From contig MCFG01000731.1 in assembly GCA_002104895.1 (NCBI GenBank), forward strand, positions 1 to 12,384: DNA of 12,384 nt, written 5' to 3'. Both the position numbers and the translations under genes were made by a program. Positions 1 through 6,325 of this stretch are shown here, in pieces. The stretch is from Anaeromyces robustus (Eukaryota; Neocallimastigomycota; Neocallimastigomycetes; Neocallimastigales; Neocallimastigaceae). Positions within the stretch are counted from its first letter, which is position 1; each line of letters starts with the position of its first letter. Under the pieces are notes generated by a model that saw only the letters and a program-made list of their open reading frames with translations, made no database searches and was not told where the DNA came from.

Positions 1-131
1 AGAAGAAGAAATTATTAAAATAAAAAATAAAATATTAATAAAATATATAAATAAATATTAATAATAAAAGTATTAATTATATTAATAATATTAATAATAA
101 GAAGAAATTAATAATTATTAATTGAAATTGC
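1..131. other. AT-only tail left of gene 1: intron or 3' UTR
   Basis: This stretch is nearly pure A and T with a few G residues and no convincing coding. Read on the minus strand it contains no AG dinucleotide, so if an intron begins at 180 and is not closed by the AG at 133-132, it must continue past the left edge. Otherwise this is 3' untranslated DNA. Confidence 0.5.
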
Positions 132-180
132 CTAATCTCATATAATTTTAAAAATACTAAATATATATTATATAATTTAC
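132..180 (-). other. Putative intron start (GTAAAT donor)
   Basis: On the minus strand the coding sequence reads ...GGT TCA G followed by GTAAAT, a good 5' splice site, exactly where reading turns from Asn/Ser-rich protein into AT-only sequence. The only nearby acceptors are TAG at 134-132 and a GAG at about 139-137. Using the TAG gives a 49-nt intron, but then the frame ends after about three more codons (TAA), and I see no convincing branch point. A longer intron running off the left edge is equally possible. The donor is well supported; the acceptor is not. Confidence 0.45.
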
Positions 181-1327
181 CTGAACCATTATTAGAATTA
201 AAGGAATTACGACGATATGATATAGATGGATCTTCTTCATATTGATATTCATGTAATGAATTATCATAAGATATTGATTCATTTATAAAAGATTGATTAT
301 TATTATTATTATTAATTTCATTAGATGATGTTGATTTTGGTGTAATTTCACCATCATCATTATATTTTGAACTTAAATGAGTAAATACATCCGTCATTTG
401 AAGGCTATCAGTACTTAAACCAGTATCACTACGTTCAATTTTATCATTTTGTTTAACCCTTTCTAATGGATTTTTCGAAGAATTATCTGAAGGACGACCT
501 TTAGAGTCATTAATATCAACTTGATTAAATAAATCTTTAATTTCATCACTTAAAACATTTAATAAAGCTTGATTCGAACGATCAAGCTCATCAGATATAT
601 TAGATAAATTTAATATATCTACATCACCTTTAATAATACTAAGTGAATTTTGTTCTTTGTCAGATATTTTTTTATTCTTATCAGATTCATCATTTATAGA
701 ATCTAAATTAAAATCATCAAATTTAATATTATTGTTAGCATCAAAGTTTTTCAAATTAATACTAAGACGTTGTAATTCTTTGGCTTCTGATGGATCAAGA
801 TTCTCATAAACTTTTTCTGTATTTTCTGCTAATGTCTTTTCATCGTAAATAAGACTACTTCCTGCATCTTGTAAATCATCTTCAGCTTCTATAATACTAC
901 GATTATCATTCCTATTGACTGCTGCTTCTTCAATATTCTCATCAGAACTATCACCTTCATAATATATTTCTTTATGATCACTATTATTATATGTAGATTT
1001 TGACATACTACTCAACTGTGAAATACCACTAACTTGAGAAGCTAATGATTGACGAGCTCCTATATTATTACCATTAACATTAACCATTAAACTATTCCTA
1101 TGATCGAAATAATATCCGTCATCATTACCTTCATTAAGTTCCATATTAGGAACTGTAATAGAAGAAGAATAAGAATAATTACGTTTATGTTGATGATGAG
1201 GGCTATAAACTCCAGAATCTTCATGGAGAGATGGACTGTGATAATTATTAACAGATGAAGCAAATGAATTTGGACTATTAGCATTTTGAGTTTGATTCAC
1301 TGGTACTTGAATATTTTGTGAAGACAT
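181..1327 (-). CDS. Ser/Asn-rich disordered protein, partial 3' end
   Basis: I do not recognise this protein. The start chosen is the ATG at 1327-1325 (MSSQNIQVPV...), giving 382 codons before the splice donor. Open frame continues upstream to an in-frame TAG at 1393-1391, and the extra residues (SPPPRQYQRGRNTS) look coding. An upstream exon joined at the AG of that TAG (exon starting at 1390) is therefore possible; the TTG at 1381 is not a credible start. The sequence is almost all low complexity: Ser, Asn, Asp and Glu, with short Asn and Asp/Glu runs, and no membrane segment or folded domain that I can see. Residues 37-42 (DSGVYS) match a DSGxxS phosphodegron, and RRNSF near the end matches an RRxS basophilic-kinase site. 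One helical, possibly coiled stretch lies in the middle (LDRSNQALLNVLSDEIKDL). It reads like the disordered N-terminal part of a larger regulatory protein, any folded domain being beyond the left edge. Confidence 0.6.
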
Positions 1328-1435
1328 TGATGTATTACGTCCTCTTTGATATTGACGTGGTGGTGGTGAGTTGATAATCAAGACCCAGAGCTATTTGATT
1401 TTTCAATTGATTCTATTTTTTAAAATAGGGCAAAG

Positions 1436-1465
1436 TATATTATATATAATTTTATATATAATATA
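1436..1465. repeat. Perfect AT palindrome, 14-bp arms
   Basis: The left arm TATATTATATATAA (1436-1449) is followed by TT and then its exact reverse complement (1452-1465). It lies 45-75 bases upstream of the earliest supported coding sequence of gene 1. Such palindromes arise easily in AT-only DNA, so function is not implied. Confidence 0.7.
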
Positions 1466-1907
1466 TATTAAAATTTTATAATTAATTTCAAATTTTATAT
1501 ATATTTAATGAATATATATACAAAATATATATATAATAGAATATTAATATTATATAATATATTTCAAATTGTATATACTCAAATATATATTATATATAAT
1601 TATACATATATAATTATTTTTATCTATTTGTTCACTAATAAATAATAAATAATAAAGCATCAATATTCTTCTTAATCTATTTTAATTATTTAATTTTAAT
1701 TTATCCATTTTACAATATCTATAAAAACTAAAAACTATTTTAATTAAAATATTATAAAAAATAATAATTAACTAACTAAAAAAATGATAATAATAATAAA
1801 ATTATCATAATCATAGTTGTTAATTATATAATTTTTTATTAAAGATAGCAATAAAAATGATAGTAATTACTATAATAATAAATAATAAATAATAAATAAT
1901 AATATAA

Positions 1908-1996
1908 TAACAAATAAAGAACAAACAATAAATAATAAATAATAATGATAATGATGATAACAAACAAAGAACAAACAATAAATAATAAATAATAAT
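1908..1996. repeat. 50-bp tandem duplication
   Basis: The segment beginning CAAATAAAGAACAAACAATA at 1911 recurs exactly 50 bases later at 1961 as CAAACAAAGAACAAACAATA, with a single T-to-C change over roughly 40 bp, followed in both by AATAATAAATAATAAT. This is a local duplication in non-coding DNA, distinct from the simple AAT repeats around it. Confidence 0.75.
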
Positions 1997-2373
1997 AAAA
2001 ATGATAGAATAACAATAATGATAATTATAATTACTATAATTCTGATTATAATTTAATATATATTTGAATCATAATCGTAAATATATAAAATATATTGAAT
2101 AAATACATATAATAATTTATAATAATTAAAAATTTAATAAAATACTATTAAATATCTTAATATTAATCTTAATTTTAATATAAAAATATAATTACTATAA
2201 AAGTTTTCTTTTTTTTATTATTATTATTAAATTATTATAGTATCAAATAAATTGATTTCACTCAATTAGTAATATAAAAATTTATATTTATAAAATTTTT
2301 ACTAAAAATTAATAATCTTATAGATAAAATTATCTAAGGAAAATAAAGCAAAAAAAATTTAATTTTTAAATAC

Positions 2374-2447
2374 GGGCTGTTAGTTCAGTTGGATAGAACG
2401 CTTGACTACGGATCAAGAGGTCGCAGGTTCAAGTCCTGCATAGCTCG
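2374..2447 (+). tRNA. tRNA-Arg (anticodon ACG)
   Basis: A complete 74-nt cloverleaf with no intron. The acceptor GGGCTGT (2374-2380) pairs with ATAGCTC (2440-2446) with two G-U pairs; discriminator G2447. The D stem is GTTC/GAAC, the anticodon stem CTTGA/TCAAG encloses loop CTACGGA with anticodon ACG at 2408-2410, the variable loop is AGGTC, and the T stem GCAGG/CCTGC encloses TTCAAGT. Internal promoters are an A box (TAGTTCAGTTGG) and a B box (GGTTCAAGTCC). CCA is not encoded. The ACG anticodon (inosine-modified) would read CGU, CGC and CGA. The D arm and AGGTC variable loop look more like bacterial or organellar tRNA-Arg than the animal/yeast cytosolic form I remember. Confidence 0.95.
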
Positions 2448-2451
2448 TTTT
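2448..2451 (+). terminator. T4 between the tRNAs, weak Pol III stop
   Basis: Only TTTT separates the last base of tRNA-Arg from the first base of tRNA-Val. Four Ts is a minimal Pol III terminator in animals and usually a weak one in yeasts, so read-through into a dicistronic precursor is plausible. Confidence 0.5.
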
Positions 2452-2525
2452 GATTTCGTGGTGTAGTCGGTTATCACGTCTGTCTAACACACAGACGGTC
2501 CCCGGTTCGAATCCGGGCGAAATCA
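2452..2525 (+). tRNA. tRNA-Val (anticodon AAC)
   Basis: A complete 74-nt cloverleaf without intron. The acceptor GATTTCG (2452-2458) pairs perfectly with CGAAATC (2518-2524), discriminator A2525. The anticodon stem TCTGT/ACAGA encloses CTAACAC with anticodon AAC at 2486-2488. The T stem CCCGG/CCGGG encloses TTCGAAT. Internal A box (TGGTGTAGTCGG) and B box (GGTTCGAATCC) are intact and CCA is not encoded. Overall it resembles the standard eukaryotic cytosolic tRNA-Val(AAC). Having its own A and B boxes, it could be transcribed alone or from the upstream tRNA-Arg. Confidence 0.96.
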
Positions 2526-2539
2526 TTTTTACGTTTTTT
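2526..2539 (+). terminator. Pol III terminator after tRNA-Val
   Basis: T5 (2526-2530) directly follows the tRNA and T6 (2534-2539) comes four bases later. Together they are clearly stronger than the T4 between the two tRNAs, as expected if this is the main stop of a shared transcript. Confidence 0.7.
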
Positions 2540-3192
2540 ATTTAATTTTTTCATTATTTTCTATTTGCTTTATTCATTTCCCATTTCAATCTTCAATTCA
2601 TCTAATAAAAATACATTTTAAAAAATAATGAAATTAATTATTATTAATAATTTAACATATCATTAATTTCATACAATTTATATTTTTTCCTTTTTTTTCA
2701 TTGACATACATATTTATATACCTTACAATTTATAATTTTAAACAAATTAAAAAAAAATAAAATAAAATTTGTAAAAAAACTAAAAAAAAAATATTTTTTT
2801 AAAATAATTCAATATTATTTTATATAATTGTGCAATTAAAATAGAAAAGTTTTTTAAAAAAAAAGTTTTTTTTGTATATACCAAATATTAGAAAACTATT
2901 ATTTTTTATGTCTTAAAATTTAAAAAATTACTATTAATATCTATTCACAAGTCTTGTAACAATAATTATACAATATAATAATTATATAAAACTTATAAAA
3001 TAAGTAGATATAATAAAAATATTAAATATATAATATCATTTATATATTAAAATATTTATATGCAAACGTAACAAGTCAGTTCTTTTTATATTTTATTTTA
3101 AAATAATATATAATTTCACTTAATTTATACTAATAGTCATATAAAATAAACAAAAAATTTTAATTTTATAAATATAATGCACTTATAATATT

Positions 3193-3216
3193 AAAAAAAA
3201 AAAAAAAAAAAAAAAA
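3193..3216. repeat. Poly(A) run, A24
   Basis: Twenty-four uninterrupted A residues in the spacer. No target-site duplication or retroelement body is visible next to it, so it is taken as a simple homopolymer. Confidence 0.9.
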
Positions 3217-3576
3217 GAAATAACTTATATAATATATAATATCATATTACTTTAAACTGTAAATTTTGTTTTTATCTCCTTTATTTTATTATTTTTTTTT
3301 TTTGTAATTCTTTTTTTTCCTGTTTATATTTAATTTAATATATCACATTTACTTTGGAAATATTTATAAGGTAGTAAATATTTTATATAATTTTTTTACT
3401 TTTATTTTTCATATAATTAAAATTATTGATGTAATAATTTTCTATGATTATATTAATATCTATATTATATTTTTATCACATTTATCAATAAACTAGCTTT
3501 TTTCTTTCAAACAGGAGGAATAATTTACATAAAGAAATCAAATATTTAATTATATATTATATAAAAAGAAAAATTC

Positions 3577-3604
3577 AAAAAAAAAAAAAAAAAAAAAAAA
3601 AAAA
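3577..3604. repeat. Poly(A) run, A28
   Basis: Twenty-eight uninterrupted A residues about 120 bases upstream of the proposed start codon. Poly(dA:dT) tracts of this length are known to exclude nucleosomes in fungal promoters, so a promoter role is possible but not shown. Confidence 0.9.
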
Positions 3605-3658
3605 TAAATAATTTAATGATAGCGAAAAGCTTTTAATAGCCTATAATAAAATAATCTC

Positions 3659-3690
3659 AAAAAAAAAAAAATATATATATATATATATAA
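3659..3690. repeat. A13 followed by (TA)n
   Basis: A run of 13 A residues (3659-3671) passes straight into about ten AT dinucleotides, ending 35 bases before the proposed ATG at 3725. It is probably in the 5' UTR or core promoter of the large gene. Confidence 0.85.
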
Positions 3691-3724
3691 TCTTATTTAT
3701 TATATACATAAAAAGTATTATATC

Positions 3725-3874
3725 ATGTATACTATTACAAAAAGGGGAAGAAAAAGTAAGGTTCAACAATTTTCAATTTTGGAAAAACAAAAACGTGGTC
3801 GCAAGCGTAAAAAATCAGAATTCAATAAAATCCTTAGGTCCAAATGCGGGAATAACTACCAGAAGAAAAAGTAA
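3725..3874 (+). CDS. Likely true N-terminus of the large protein, frame-broken
   Basis: An ATG at 3725 opens a 49-codon frame (MYTITKRGRKSKV...) with much higher G+C than the spacer and two basic GRK blocks, KRGRKSK and KRGRKRKK, both AT-hook-like and nuclear-localisation-like. The frame ends at TAA 3872-3874, but from about 3815 the neighbouring frame (that of the 4.8 kb ORF) looks like the real protein. Dropping one A from the A6 at 3809-3814 would fuse the two smoothly. Alternatives are an intron 3756-3837 (GTAAGG...TTAG, 82 nt) or 3807-3837 (31 nt, too short to be likely); both also restore the frame. I favour an indel because the would-be intron has no stop and reads like protein. This matters because the long ORF has no ATG near its 5' end. 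Confidence 0.6.
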   Translation: MYTITKRGRKSKVQQFSILEKQKRGRKRKKSEFNKILRSKCGNNYQKKK

Positions 3875-6230
3875 AGTTATTACTATTAATCTAGATGATT
3901 CTGATGATGATGAAATTGATATTATCGAGGATGAAAATACTTTTCCTGACGTTCAAAAACATAAGAATGTCACTCCTCTAATTAATAATACCAAACAAAA
4001 TTCCAATTTAGAAAATATAATAAATAATTCAAAAAAACATGTTACAATAATTGATGATGATGATGATGATGATAATACCATTAACTACACCATTGCTTCT
4101 ACTAAAACACTCCCTGATAATACCAATATAAAAGCCAAAACTATTAATATACCTGCAGCATCTTCTACTATTCAAATACCATCTCATACTGTTAATTCTG
4201 TTTCTATTCCTGATACATCTACACATGTTTCCAATTCTAACATTGTATCTTCGTCTTTATCTACGTCTTCTCCTAAATCTTCCTCATCTCTATCTACTAA
4301 TGTTTTTTCCAAACCTAATGCATCTTCAAATTCTATTAAACTCAAACATAAAAAAAGATTACTAACTAATGACAATACTATAAACTCCAAAAATTCTTTT
4401 GAAAAATCCAGTCAAATAGAATCATCTAATGAATTTGAAATGAATAATTCTCCTACTACCTCTTCTATTACTACTATCAGGAAAAATGAATCAAAAAATT
4501 CACAAATAACAAATAATACCCCTATTACTAACTCAGTCAAAAATTCTAATTATAATAGCAAATGGAATACATATAAACCAAAATTTATTTCTGAAAATAC
4601 AATTGCAGATACATCAAAAAATACATCATTAAATAATAAAATTATGACAACATCTATGGATTTAGAGACATCCATGATACCCGAACCTGAAATAATTTTT
4701 GATGATAAAAATAATTCTGATGTAAACTTGTCTTCTTCATTGTTTAATACAAAAATAAAAAACCCTAATAATATTAACAATCTTTTTTCAAGTGATATAT
4801 TAAATAATAATAATAATAATAATAATAGCAATAATAATAATAATAATAAAAATAAAAATAATTATAAAAATACAAATAAAAATAGCAATAATAGTAATAC
4901 TGATATTACATCATCTAATAATACCATTATCAAAGAAAATAATATACAAGTTAGTAAAGCAATTCCTAATTCTATAAGTTCTATATTTAATAAACAAAAA
5001 TTTAAGGAAAAAGGTAAAACATTAACTCTTATTTATTATAATAATAATAAAAACTTTATTATAAATAGTGATAATTACAATATTTATACTATAAATGATA
5101 CTATATTAAAGAATGATCAAATTAACAAAACTTTTAATTCTTTTTTAATTATCCAATCTATAGAAGAATCTAAGAGCCAGACGGTTAGCTGTACTGAAAA
5201 ATCTAAAGATATGGATACATATAGATTAAATTTATTAAATCAATCTCAAAAATTGGATAAAATAGAAAAATTATTAGAAAATGATAAATTCAAATTAAAT
5301 AATAGAAATTATTTAAATAAATCAAGTATAAATCAAAATATCACCTTATTAAACCATCAAAATACATCATCTCAACTTGATAAAGTAATAAAAAACAATA
5401 AGTCAACAAGAACAACATTTAATAATGATAAAGTAAAAACATTATCAAACAACAATATATCTACTTCTGTTAATAATAATATTAATGAAGTAGAAGAGAA
5501 TAATAATTTGGTGAAAAATAAAGAAAATGATAATGTCAGTATCACTATTTATAAAAAACAAAATTTGATAATAAATTCAAATAACAATGAAAGGAAAAGA
5601 AAAAGAATTGAAACTAATAATAATAATAAAGATGATATTGTTGTTTTGAATGAAGATGAAAATTATTATAAGCATTCAAAGAATGGAATTGAAAAAATGA
5701 ATACTGAAAATGATAATAAGAAAGCAACAAGTGATGAAGATGATGATGATGATATACCTATTAGTCAAAAAAGAAAACATATTAGAAGTATCTTAACAAA
5801 TAAAAATAAAAATAATAAAACGAAAACTAATAAAACTGAAAATAAAAGAGGGAGAAAACCAAAAAGGAGAAGAAGAAATCCTTATGAAGATGAATTAGAT
5901 GAAGTAAATCAACAGTATAACCTTATGGAAAAAGAGTTAAAGAAAAAAGGTATATATATTGACCATTTAAATAAATTAGATGATATTATTAAAGAATCTA
6001 ATAAAAAAAGTCAACCAAAAATCTTAATTAAAAAAGAAAAAGAAAATAATACTTTCAAAAATAACAATAAAGAAATTATTTGTATTAATCTTGATTCAGA
6101 TGATACTGAAAAAGAAGAAAATAATAAAAAAATAAATAATATTAAAGAAAGTATAACAGACAATAACAATAAAATAAATGATAATAAAGATACTATAATA
6201 AACAAACGCAACAACAACAACAACGACATC

Positions 6231-6325
<95 letters not shown>

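Larger units (their letters stand above)
1391..2373. other. AT-rich spacer, no gene seen
   Basis: About 980 bases of almost pure A/T lie between gene 1 (leftward) and the tRNA pair (rightward). It holds AT palindromes around 1436-1620, many AATAAATAAT-type repeats around 1875-2003, and no open frame with coding character. It should contain the promoter of gene 1 and the upstream TFIIIB site of tRNA-Arg (the TTTTTAAATA just before 2373 is a candidate), but no element can be pinned down by eye. Confidence 0.6.
2540..3724. other. AT-rich spacer upstream of the large gene
   Basis: About 1.2 kb of A/T-rich DNA with long homopolymers and no convincing coding frame. It should hold the promoter and 5' UTR of the large plus-strand gene: a TATA-like TATATAAAAAG-type string lies near 3555-3568 and a poly(A)-(TA)n block directly precedes the start region. 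None of these can be assigned with confidence by sequence alone. Confidence 0.55.

Noticed and set aside
3193-3216. Poly(A) run as the tail of a retroelement
   Set aside because: No target-site duplication and no reverse transcriptase or SINE-like body next to it.
3513-3518. AGGAGG, Shine-Dalgarno-like, also GGAGG at 9969-9973
   Set aside because: The window is eukaryotic nuclear DNA, and neither site is placed before a plausible start codon.
3795-3797. GTG as start codon of the long ORF (and TTG 1381 for gene 1)
   Set aside because: Near-cognate starts only mark where the open frame begins; credible ATGs exist at 3725 and 1327.
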